Assembly (NCBI RefSeq): GCF_023380205.1
Contig: NZ_CP093361.1
Location: forward strand, 558,001-622,000
Direction: 5' to 3'
DNA: 64,000 bases
Source: Nicoliella spurrieriana
GTDB lineage: Bacteria; Bacillota; Bacilli; Lactobacillales; Lactobacillaceae
The translations under genes were made by a program, and so were the position numbers. How positions within the stretch are numbered: position 1 is the first letter of the stretch; every line of letters begins with the position of its first letter. Below, piece by piece: positions 31,201 to 37,100 of this stretch. The notes beneath the pieces were generated by a model. The model did not search any database. It saw only the letters and a program-made list of their open reading frames with translations, and was not told the origin of the DNA.

Positions 31201-34157
31201 CGGCGGCTCAATTAGCATCAGCCCACTCACAAAATAGTACGGTCACTAGTGCTGCTAAGGCGGCTACCAGTGCGGCTAGTCAAGCCCACCTTGCTAGTCA
31301 AACCGCAAGTGCAGCCCAAGCAAGTGCCCAATCCGCCAGCGTGATTGCGGATCAACAAACTCAATCTGCAAACGATGCTACCAGCGCTGCCAATTCCTAT
31401 GCACAACTGGCTAGCTCTGCTGCGGTTGCCAATGACCCCGTTACCGCTAGTTACATGGCTAGTCAGGCCGTTGCGCAACAACAAGCAGCTAACCAGGCTT
31501 CCGATGCCGTTAAGGCGGCGTTAGCGACCGCCAGCCAAGCTGCCCAACAGGCTAGTCAAGCGGCTGATGATGCTAGCGCTGCCAACGATGCTGCAAGTCA
31601 AGCGGTTAACGCTGCGAGTCAAGCGGTCAACACCGCTGGCGCAACGAACAGCAACGTCGCTACCGATGTGAACCGGACCAGCGTTGCCGTTGTTGATGCC
31701 AGCACCGCTGCTGCCGGTGCCAACCGGGATTACAGTGGAACCACTAGCGTTGCGAACCATGCCAGCTCCGCTGCATCCGTAACGGCCAGCGCAGCCGTCG
31801 TGACTGCTGATGCCAATGGCACCACTAGTTCTGCCGTTGACACCGTCAACTCAATTGCCACCAAGCATCCAAACGTTGCCGGGATGGATTCTGCAATTTC
31901 AAGCGCCAGTGCTGCGTTTGCAACGGCTAGTTCTGCCAGTGCAGCGGTGCTTACTGCTAACTCCGCTGCCCAAGTGGAACTAGCGACTGCCAGTTCGGCT
32001 GCTGCGGCTGCCAATGCTGCACGGGATGCTGCTAGTCAACACGCTGAGGATAACGCTGCCAATGCGTTCCTTGCGAATAGCTTTGCGGCTGAAGGTAATG
32101 CCGAACGTGCGGATTACTACGGCAGCATTGCTAATCAAGCAGCTAGCGCTGCTGAAAGCCAGGCCGCCATTGCTAAGCAAAACAGCCAGGCTGCTTCATC
32201 AGCAAGCGTGGCTGCCGAAGGGTACGCCAAGACTGCTAGTGATGCGGCAATTGCCGCTACCAGTGCGGTAGCTAAAGCAAACTCTGCCATTGGCGATGCC
32301 CAACTCCTGGCCGATGGCTTTAATGCAAACTCCAGTGCGCAACGGGCAACCGAAGCGGCTGAAAACGCTAAGCAAGCTGCCAGTTCAGCGGGCGTTGATA
32401 GTCAGGCCATCAACAGTGCTTCGGGGGCGGTCGAGACTGCATCCAGTGCGGTTAAGGACAATACCGCTAGTGCGATTGCGAACTCCCAAGCCATTGATTC
32501 AGTCTTGGCTGCTCAATCGCAGAATCAAACGGTCATCAGTGCTGCTTCAGCTGCCAAGAGTGCGGTCAGTCAGGCCAGTGCTGCTAATTCAGTGGTTGCT
32601 GATGCGGCTCAAGTAACTGCGAGTGCCAGTGTCATTGCTGATCAACAAACGCAGGTTGCCAATGCTGCTCGCGATGCCGCTAGTTCCTACGCCGTGCAAG
32701 CGCTTAGTGCGGCCCAAAATCATGATCCGGAAACGACGTCTGCAATGACCGCTTCCGCCGTTAGCCAAGCCGCAATTGCCTCATCAGCTGCGGCTGCGGT
32801 CAGTGCTGCTCGCTCTGATGCTGAGGCTGCCAACCAACGGGCAAGTTCCGCAGCGGCGGTTGCTGCTGCTGCAAATGATGCGGTCACGAATGCCTTGCAG
32901 GCTGCCAACTCCGCGGCTACCCAGGCTGGTAATACCAGTGGTGAAGTCGCTCGTGATGTTGCTCGGGCTAGCACCGCTGCTAATGACGCCAGTGCAGCTG
33001 CTTCCGGTGCGAACCGCGATTACAGTGGGACCACCAGTGAAACTAACCATGCGATTTCATCTGGATCACTGACCGCCAGTGCGGCCGTGGTAACATCCAA
33101 TGCTAAGTTGACTACGGCTTCGGCTGTGAACGCAGTCAACTCGATTGCTACGCAGCATTCGAACGTGGCCGGAATGGATTCCGCAATTGCCAATGCCAGT
33201 TCTGCATTTGCAACGGCTAGTGCCGCTAGTGAACAGGCTTCCTCAGCCAACGTAGCTGCCCAAGTCGAAATTTCCAGAGCCAGTCAAGCCGCCCAAGCTG
33301 CTAATTCAGCCCGGGATACCGCTAGCATCTATGCCAAGATGAATGTAAACAACGCCGCCCTTGCTAACAGCTACGCAGCGACTGGTGATGTTGCCAGTGC
33401 TGCCGCTTACGGGAAGGTGGCTAATGATGCCGCTAGTTCTGCTGAAGAACAGGCCGAAATTGCCCGGCACAATAGTCAACTCGCTTCGTCGGCGAGTGTT
33501 GCTGCCGATGGCTATGCAAAACAGGCCATTGATGCGACTACGACCGCCAATAGTGCCGTTGCGCAGGCTCATTCTGCGGTAGACGATGCCCAACTGCTAG
33601 CTGATGGCTTTAACGCTAGTGCCAGTGCTGATCAAGCCGCCTCCGCAGCTGAAAACGCTAAGCAGGCTGCTAGTTCTGCTGCCGTTGATAGCCAAGCCAT
33701 CACTAGTGGATCCGCTTCAATTTCTGCGGCTTCCAGTGCCGTACAGGACAACACCGCCAGTGCGGTTGCTAATTCTAAGGCAATTACTTCCGTCTTGGCT
33801 GGCAATTCACAGAACCAAACGGTCATCAGTGCGGCCTCTGCTGCAGCTGATGCAGTCAGTCAAGCCAATGCTGCGAACTCAATTGCAGCTTCTGCTACCC
33901 AAGTTGCTGCGCACGCCAGCTCAGTTGCTGATCAACAAATCCAGGTTGCTAACGACGCTCGCGATGCTGCTAGTGCCGCTGCCAGCCAAGCTGCTTCAGC
34001 TGCACAGCACAATGATCCGGAAACGGCGTCAGCAATGACCAGTTCCGCAATTGCGCAGGCAACGTTAGCCAGTTCCGCATCCGATGCTGTTAAATCAGCA
34101 CTGGCAACGGTTGAGGCGGCTCAAACACAAGCTACTGATGCTGCTTCAACGGCCTAA
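13230..34157 (+). CDS. Giant Ala/Ser-rich surface adhesin 1, N-terminal 6,975 residues up to an in-frame TAA
   Basis: The TTG start at 13230 is chosen because it follows AGGGGGA and gives MLYNKFN, aligning exactly with MLYNKS at the starts of giants 2 and 3. The frame is open further upstream to an ATG at 13167, but that stretch encodes Cys residues and lies in the leader. Residues 1-48 are a long signal peptide (KKVLRKVKKQWVVVSLSM core, a degenerate KxYKxGKxW type). Residues 49-289 are a Ser/Ala-rich stalk. About 290-650 is a pectate-lyase-like beta-helix adhesion domain (GTWNDFVNAV, LTIDGQGHSVDFG), and about 650-905 holds further beta-rich domains ending VSGTITDN. From about 909 the chain is Ala/Ser-rich repeats of 215-225 residues with helix-breaking motifs (YPND, NNDHSLASSYA, FGSSAAEGA). 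The gene stops at TAA 34155-34157 inside the repeats, before any wall-binding domain. It is probably a secreted adhesin or biofilm protein. Confidence 0.85.
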   Translation: MLYNKFNLNKVNDKKVLRKVKKQWVVVSLSMFSLLGAGAAYGETSVHANVSTHYTAPDSTGNADAADGTTGSSASASASISADASADSATSSATESASSESAVSANQSSSAVSNDSASSTSSSVDSSASDSSSESIDSRLVTQSLQSASATSNDSDSTVNSLDQFADLKIASDGAIDSGSSNSSGSSDSSTTASLASAQSAEQSATSNESGSSDGNNSDSVTNVDGLIATIFDSSSAIDSSDATALLAASLTAANPDSDVVTDSLMNRMASTSDSVDTVPEQSVSTSATRYVGTWNDFVNAVTDSSVHLIKITNDFGSKGTGGTNTEIKNNTNLTIDGQGHSVDFGRYGFGLNIDDPSTVLTVKNINMYGTNYYGPFKIGRGGSDKQGTINYSNVNYTGPQLVNATNATVRIYGTVNVNSVGRYTSVINGTDFQTVNTQGVNTSDYSNNQQNLEISNMELMKGSSYTGSSFGGNTIDLAGNLTLHEGSTMTLIPKNGRTTPEGTLRDGLNSSGLIIKQGGNVLIDNAKLIITPQNNASAMITSGNIDVTNNGLLDIEHTDNPNSTKPTQIGGTLTVDNGATFIAHGNSNMNASKGSLVDIAGNLRILNDGNAKISTDGATGSDFTLLSNGGNILINNPGSQVIFSLSGDKNQYASSTSKGKLFAKIPLEAYSVIPQVDNLIDNDPQFYIYVSNGNVKVLDVNGKQVTSDSLSKFSNGTTQYLKFSAVPSVYISGDSTLRTTLNGAASGYDVATNLVLANLPSDFANLPASAKDVYVRVTTNGKNEVTSSGMITNPYQPTKSTNDSDYSNQYTLQIPITEFKKQADGRYYYTLVQPLSVNGSAKPTSVTVTAQYGVTNQSNTISNSDGNTISQTYIHNPNKSADKVDGSKVSGTITDNAVVMIPDTSGSNANNASNYATSAGESALEASKAAHGGVSNNDETIYSGADQFTAQTGMDSQAINEYLDSLNAKVGDLAQNSNALSRSDYAATSAALSSASSLLNSYHDVASQQAQAAANAQTSASQYAANASNQASIASSAASLAQSISDYIASTGMTQEDSSYTQLLSSAAQAEATALAASSIASGANQSASAQRAIASQAASTVSDTLKSASAAYSNAASLFDSATAANHNVAASDAVKDASLAQSNAQTAQDQVASLGNQTSTNASAVSSAYTAVSSANDAASSAASVTASIASLHPDDTIINSANAAASKAASQALAASQTAASLSVVASATASSATDANQKASAAVSSAAVAKQSAIDASVAVASLSAAGNADQASSAVDSARNAAIAASEAAVVASQAINAASNASQVASDTLNSALNQSVVASNANTTASSAASVASSQAATLVQNSNTNASSVASSASETASYAAFGKSDADGASQHADSAALVAQSIAENNTNASSYAAQATSDRDNVKSIASAYPNDSIIQNAVNAVDQAMTDASNASLVASNATSLAQSAEADAKSQAAIAASQAASAANADSATKSAIAAADQAIQNNDHSLASSYADQASQAAAQASDAATAANRANDAANAAVNAASVAQNQASDAERSAASAAQAASQAAATASNRAKEINTGALDSASSQASSANSAASYAAFGSSAAEGAKQEASSAQTNASNAEVAQTSASSYTADASSATNTVSSAAAQYPKDTVMQSIASQASSAQSSADQASQAASSAFSAAQSARDEAITQSSVAASYAAEASAQDDATKAASNAAHEALSNGDHSLASSYAAVASTAADHASAAAASAENAKSIATTANQTASQQNTTAQQAATDAEAAANAAKDALNQANNRLNELGNQASDLNQSLAGYQNSASSYASVASQSAVGAQVSTDSANAASVATLDLTNTASDYAVKTGSANSLAQSIASVYPTDDEIQSAAKDAVVAVASANVAATSASSALTAAKSAADQAVAQSSAANSYAAQAGSESNNVSSAVAAASKALAENDHVSASSYASIASLAVLQASIAATSAASASAIAAAASETAKQQALQASQAAVNASNAYGVASSALNLIDQRANSSANSKASSANSAAQSEHSAASQAAFGSSKAHGASQYSDQVSSYASQVASANTDVNSNAVVANDATQAVNSLVNQFSDNPDVSAAADKARAANSTADAAASTAIEATDQAAAAQTSANNAYAAASTAAASASSAADRASLASSQASSAAQAGDHVAADSYADQASLAEIDASNAASEAQTAFDSAEMINQAASAAFSTASSASAVASQAAADAKDALNAAQSAANNNANETASLASSVASVANSVASFAASGSSDAQGASQHADSTAVIAGSTANLQPSVASDHQLTSSIASDASSMVANNPNNTVVSSAAEVINSANAVAEQADASVSQAVQDANQAKQSAAENSLAASISASLASSAAAYTSSASVAVSNAVASGDINRASAMASEASLVASSASSAAIRASEANSIAAHQEALASSALSTANASSDTASSARSAAQSAFNDAYENAGNGSKYASSAASANDQVAQTSQAVSQATSNAQTNQSQISTATAQADAASSANNQGVSSVANASEIISSLNALNSANPAVSSASVAISNAAVDAASASTKASAAASAAQQASNDAIKASQAASSANATLSQAAQDASSFADQAKVAAEHGDQSGASIANSNAQSASAAASAAADQANAANDQLNSAAQAAVSAAQEAQRENEVVNSAAQTASNAASAASQAVADGMGSDSDKATQASSHASNDASQASQAANGTQASADAASSFAVQASSANEQTSHFASETASAAEQASQFASNNPNNKEIAAAASVASSANSDAQSASAVASQASDAASNAYSTASSAVAVASQAVIEASVAASNAASASIATADAVNRGDSVAAASHAAAASSAASVAQSATNHATQASTAASQATQQASAAASQAISAQAVASNAASIATSAEQRASELNSFESSAANDTQAGNSSAASASTAASQNADQTNSIYESLAAVAVSSANQFSQATSAISEYASSATDTVASANQDVQSHLSQYPGHPALSAVAQSASAANSAANSANQVASQASQQASIAKSIVDSATNTASYQKSIADSANSAAAANSVAASQAYANSDFAAGNEYAKQASHAANDASNAHSSALLASTAAANAINDGNTALQSAQAASAAASDANSLAQSASSAAESIANSIAQAAKDANGDVERATSAAHGANGDAEQAAVDNAQTETATSNAHVAASNATVAASHASTAANEANVASIAASNAASGHEDVAGMSEATAQATSANTTAVSAASVANSANADAQTASANASSATADAQKYGSAAASHAATASTAAQSAIDAANRGDQSTADSYSNAASQAADAAVAASNSAALASSAATDAKSAAMTAESIANAANQSASSAANEAGAAASTAQSLAAFADASQSAKRASNAVDDVNKHSAAISVDADQVTQASIATSSATVATGSVNAELSSAVTSASQQAAQYSTNPIVSSAASVISNASQQASWALSDAHQASLAADAAKSTADSATVVANQAQAAASSHYAAASSAAANNDPTTAEAAADAAAAADQLASQAAVAASNATVSANNASARANSDLAVAQSAANAVNAASSAIRDAASAADGLVTGVQSDAERAKSAASDAEHSNQAVIDASSVAQNSAHQVGADQQTVSATVDNISQAAQQAQTASSIAASAGLSSHAEMSSAVATITSAQGVADSAAQAISVANSGVQSATTEMNTASSTASSAADAANSHAHLASSAAADAVAANDRGDLSAAQSASQAAKQYADQAVAASSVAAAAQSQAAQAGDTIKQLAQTAADNSQAAYQASQAASQALDAAQSIAASADADASVQRASDAVSNANVHASQAASNADAASANFNTASQAAASTAANQQVAQSAAEQTSGFASQYPNHPAISSGAAVAQSATSVAASASQSAASVANEADSAAKLAEQQSSVASSAASVAADYFKQASAAASNGDVSGAASAADQAVIAQQSAAAASFAASQAADYAASALNSANDASKVASQAAQAATDAAQAVSAAVDTLNNLNNGADADANRAASAASSATASASVAANTHAATSGDSQTASSAVQTAMQQSVVASQVVADLQTAVSDAAKYNLPAMDSYVAALNSHSAVASQASDAVSVANASVSAAISSASSAAVVASSAQVTADSFAQAAADHASAAKSAALAGDEAAANQFSHAASQAADAAAVASNTAQTANQSANAASQAAAKSASEAASAADQLKQAVSAMSNVAQSAQSEAGAANANESKDRASNAASAAGSAAINAGNYQQQAEHASSVASVANSGANATSQSIDQVVQSADQILNENPSNTVVQSFVATANQAASQAASATAVGNQAQLAASNAASQAAQATSLAVNNVSTANSYAEIASAAAAKNDPVAAASAADAASQYAAEASRSNAIASAAADTANSAAEQAVAASNAVSAALSNAESALMNASNAAGDAAQTVDSVNQDAANASHANQQAHGQADQVQDLYSAAQVTVNSVATNVDDTLSSAAQAAQAANTASQVAASYQDHAGISSANSTATSAAVAASSAASNAVVAKDAADSAFTVASSANSAASSAALDAASYNAAAQSAASSATAAAQSGDQNAAEHFSSVAKDNATAASTAAGQVSAALSSASVAMDAASHQAAQVHQASVAASTANSTANSAAQAAQSLAGAFDANQNADRASDAASQATTGAKDASAHANSASNASNAIDQLNSQTADYAATASSAAAGANAQSSANPQNSVINSAAAVANTANQAASAAMASAEQQAQAASAAYDQAKTAAGNASAAASEANHYAELASSAAKNEDRSAAGSYADLVESANQVVNDNNQLASQAAQTAFDASNAAAEEMNSASVQASIAVSANEAASAAADFAKNAMDGADQNASRAASAASQAHLASQGASQAQTSADSAVVNASQNDQSAAQSAADAHDFNQQALAASEAVAKHGLVSGMSAAIQAANSADQAASNAASGANAAHLAAQSEADLAVQASSHAAQASAQASSYATVASLAAASAQDAATRGDQQAATSYSEAARQAADDAVSAASSASAANQAAANHSAAATSYTDQASAFNQTASAAREAASSAAETAQDLAASADADQSAKRASNAASAAGSASAVVDNDGRIVSFVSQSIQLVSEATLMNSENASLAASRAEQVASQNPANQSVASAVSAAQAASTAASQAAQQASSASDRVSSANATVSQQASIAAAASAAASSFAAQAQSAAQNHDSSTAAQLADSAVAQAQIASAAAAAANDARSAAEAAVRSATAANSAAKSAASEAANQQKAAESAANAAGNVNTTVANDSARAAAALSAASLAASGANRDYSGNASVASHASASVSQANSAVDTTTSAHQTASQAVDQVNSVAVQTPHVSGMDSVISSASIAAATASSAIDTATQAAQSARDELARASVAASTADTARDDASAAAQSNALHASLANSYAAEGNLASATFHSQAASQAADSAEAQVAIASQNSVTASSASVAAAQFAQTALDAATLASNAANSATNAVQAAQSLADHFNASTNADRAIVAASNANQAASAAGVDHQAVTSALSNVNSAAAVASQMTHSASAAANQVDQLVAANANNQSVASAATAAHAAASQAVSASQAASAAQSLAQSAANTADRELANVNSASTAASSYAELAKSAAQTNDAKTAEAMTSSAIAQEQSASQASAALKAAREAAEQAVQQATDAAHAASVANDAASQAAQSATDAAQAATGTNQSVASTVDRTSAALTNADAAASGANLDYSGTASDSSHASSSASLAASAFEDANLASTTASAAVQAGASIAASAGQVAEVSSAVASAVAAAQTASSATAVVNAANSNAQVELGKASVAASAANGARDSANQAALLNSSNAELANHYAALGDATNAAKYAQLADAAASAAEAQAAIANEHSQAASAASDAASSYAQIAQSAAGTATDAANAASSATDLAQSLADQFAANASAKQAASAADGAQQAANSTAADRQTIADLTSQVDSHANAAKANASQADLAASTAAQLASAHSQNSTVTSAAKAATSAASQAHLASQTASAAQASAQSASVIADQQTQSANDATSAANSYAQLASSAAVANDPVTASYMASQAVAQQQAANQASDAVKAALATASQAAQQASQAADDASAANDAASQAVNAASQAVNTAGATNSNVATDVNRTSVAVVDASTAAAGANRDYSGTTSVANHASSAASVTASAAVVTADANGTTSSAVDTVNSIATKHPNVAGMDSAISSASAAFATASSASAAVLTANSAAQVELATASSAAAAANAARDAASQHAEDNAANAFLANSFAAEGNAERADYYGSIANQAASAAESQAAIAKQNSQAASSASVAAEGYAKTASDAAIAATSAVAKANSAIGDAQLLADGFNANSSAQRATEAAENAKQAASSAGVDSQAINSASGAVETASSAVKDNTASAIANSQAIDSVLAAQSQNQTVISAASAAKSAVSQASAANSVVADAAQVTASASVIADQQTQVANAARDAASSYAVQALSAAQNHDPETTSAMTASAVSQAAIASSAAAAVSAARSDAEAANQRASSAAAVAAAANDAVTNALQAANSAATQAGNTSGEVARDVARASTAANDASAAASGANRDYSGTTSETNHAISSGSLTASAAVVTSNAKLTTASAVNAVNSIATQHSNVAGMDSAIANASSAFATASAASEQASSANVAAQVEISRASQAAQAANSARDTASIYAKMNVNNAALANSYAATGDVASAAAYGKVANDAASSAEEQAEIARHNSQLASSASVAADGYAKQAIDATTTANSAVAQAHSAVDDAQLLADGFNASASADQAASAAENAKQAASSAAVDSQAITSGSASISAASSAVQDNTASAVANSKAITSVLAGNSQNQTVISAASAAADAVSQANAANSIAASATQVAAHASSVADQQIQVANDARDAASAAASQAASAAQHNDPETASAMTSSAIAQATLASSASDAVKSALATVEAAQTQATDAASTA
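16818..20192 (+). repeat. Five consecutive 675-bp (225-residue) coding repeat units
   Basis: The codon at the hinge motif (HPDD, YPND, YPKD, YPTD, FSDN, NPNN) recurs at 16818, 17493, 18168, 18843, 19518 and 20193, exactly 675 bp apart each time. Each unit also carries an N/G-DH turn motif and an AAFG-type break. Units are diverged in sequence but strictly conserved in length. Similar units with small indels continue to the end of the rod. Confidence 0.85.
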
Positions 34158-37100
34158 GCTGCCAATGAATCCGCTGCGAATGCACTCCAAAGTGCTCAAT
34201 CGGCTGCCACGAATGCTGGGAACATGAACGGCGGCGTGGCAAGTGATGTTGCCAATGCCAATGCTGCCGCTAGTGCTGCGAGCGTGGCTGCTTCCGGTGC
34301 TGACCAGGCCTACAGTGGGGTTGCTAACTCAGCCACTTCCATCACTGCTAGTGCTTCAGACGTTACCGCTAGTGCTGTTAATACCACTAGTTCCGCCGTT
34401 AACGCAGTTAGTTCGATTGCGACGCAGCATCCAAACGTGGCTGGGATGGACTCAGCGATTGCCCACGCCAGTGCTGCATTTAGCACCGCTAGTTCTGCAA
34501 ACATTGCCGCTACATCCGCTAACTCGGCCGCTCAAGTTGAGCTAACTAATGCTAGTCAGGCCACGAGTGCTGCCAATAGCGCCCGCGATGCAGCAAGTAG
34601 TTATGCCCAGGTGAATGCCGAAAATGCAGCCCTTGCTAATAGCTACGCTGCCCAGGGGAATGAAGCTAGCGCCGCTTCTGCAAGTCAAGCCGCCCACGAT
34701 GCTGCTGCTTCTGCTGAAGCCCAAGCAGTCATTGCCAGCCAAAACAGCCAATCAGCATCCACTGCCAGTGAGGCTGCTGCAAGTTACGCTAAGGTTGCCA
34801 GTGATGCTGCAGTTGCCGCTTCCAGTGCGGTGGATCAAGCTACCGCTGCGGTAGACGATGCTAAACTATTAGCGGATGGTTTCAACGCCAACTCCAGTGC
34901 GCAACGGGCCGCCCAGGCTGCAGAAGATGCTAAACAGGCCGCTAGTTCCGCTGCCGTTGATAGCCAAGCAATTACTAGTGCTGCTCAGACGATTGATTCC
35001 GCATCAACGGTTGCCGACCAAAATGCGGCTGCGACCGTAAGCAATTCCAAAGCAGTTGATGCCATCTTAGCCAGCAACGCCCAAAACCAAGCGGTGGTCA
35101 GTGCTGCGAGCGCTGCCCAAGCTGCGGTTAGTCAGGCGCAAGCTGCGACCCACGCCGCATCCCAAGCAGTCCAAACCGCTGCTAACGCCAGTTCGGTTGC
35201 TGATCAACAAACTGCGGTTGCCAATGCGGCCCGCGATGCTGCCAGTTCTGCTGCTAGCCAAGCTGCTTCAGCTGCACAGAACAATGATCCGGAAACGGCG
35301 TCAGCAATGACCAGTTCCGCAATTGCGCAGGCAACGTTAGCCAGTTCCGCATCCGATGCTGTTAAATCAGCCCGCGCTGATGCCGAACGAGCTCACCAAC
35401 AGGCATTAGATGCTGTTACTGCGGCTCAATCTGCCAATACTGCTGCTAGCGATGCAGTCCAAAGTGCTAGCGAAGCAGCAGCGAATGCTGAACGTATCAG
35501 CCAAACGGTAACTAGTGATGTTGCGCAAGCTAGTGACGCAGTGAACGCTGCCAGCGTTGCTGCCTCCGGTGCGAACCGCGACTACAGTGGGACCGCCAGT
35601 GAAAGCAACCACGCCAGTGCAGCCGCTGCTGTCACTGCGAGTGCGTTTGCGACGACCTCAACTGCGCAAACATCGACGCAGTCCGCTTTCGAAACGGTCG
35701 CCTCAATTGCCACGCAACATCCGAACGTGGCCGGGATGGACTCCGCCATTGCCAACGCGAATGCCGCTGTTAATACCGCTGATTCAGCCAATGCGGTGGC
35801 ATCTTCTGCTAATGCAGTGGCCCAGACTGAGTTAACGCAGGCCCGCGATGCTGCCAGTGCTGCTGATGCTGCCCTTGCGACTGCAAGCAGCTACGCCCAG
35901 GTCAATGCCGACCATGCTGCGCTTGCGAATAGCTATGCTACCCAGGGGAACGAAGCCAGTGCAGCGTTCCATAGTCAAGCTGCCGCTGAGGCAGTTTCTG
36001 CAGCAATGAGCCAAGCTGCAATTGCCCAGCAAAATAGTCAAGTGGCTTCATCTGCTAGCGTTGCTGCTCAAGCTGCTGCTAAGACGGCGACCGATGCCGC
36101 CCAAGCTGCTGCCAGTGCAATCGCGCAAGCCACTTCCGCCGTTGGCGATGCCCAATTATTAGCGGATGGCTTCAACGCTAATTCAATTGCGCAACAGGCC
36201 GCCCAGGCTGCTGAAAATGCATCCCAGGCTGCCAGTTCCGCTGCACTGGATAGTCAAGCCATCACGAGTGCATCGCAGCAGGTTGAGACGGCTTCAGCTG
36301 CCGTAAATGATTACACGGCCAGCGCCGCTGCAAACTCACAAGCCGTTGATGCCATCTTGGCAAGTAACGGTCAGAATCAAGCAGTGATAAGTGCTGCGAG
36401 CGCTGCCCAATCAGCAGTCATTCAGGCCAATACTGCTAGTCAAGCAGCTACTCAAGCGAGCCACATCGCTGCTGCCGCTAGCTCAGTTGCCGATCAACAG
36501 ACTAAGGTCGCAAATGATGCTCGGGATGCAGCTAGTTCCGCTGCGCAACAAGCCGCCAGCGCTGCTAAGAACAATGATCCAGAGACCGCGTCAGCCATGA
36601 CGAGTCTTGCGATCACTCAAGCAGCTTCGGCTAGTGCCGCCGCTTCGGCTGTTGCAGCCGCTCGTGCGGACGCTGAACGAGCCCAACAAAGTGCGATTGC
36701 TGCATCCACTGCTGCGAGTGCTGCAAATGATGCTGTTGTCAACGCATTGCAAAGTGCCCACTCTGCAGCAGCAAGTGCCGAAATGAATAACTGGAGCGTG
36801 GCTAGTGATGTGGCCACCGCTAGTTCGGCTGCCAGTGCCGCCAGCGTTGCTGCATCTGGCGCTAACCAGGATTACAGTGGGGGCCCAAGTGCGACTGAGC
36901 ACACCGTTTCGGCTGCTTCAGTGACTACTAGTGCGATCAGCGCGGTTGCAACGGCTAGCGGCACCATTAGCTCAGCCGTTACTACGGTGGACGCAATTGC
37001 TGCTAATTACTCCAGCGTAGCTGGGATGGATTCTGCGGTGGCCAGTGCGAGTGCCGCTGCTTCAGTTGCTGATTCCGCCCACCAGGTCGTTACTGCAGCT

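Noticed and set aside
34150-34230. Frameshift or selenocysteine/pyrrolysine decoding at the giant-gene stops
   Set aside because: The frame is unchanged across each stop, so no frameshift is needed. The codons are TAA, not the TGA or TAG used for those amino acids.
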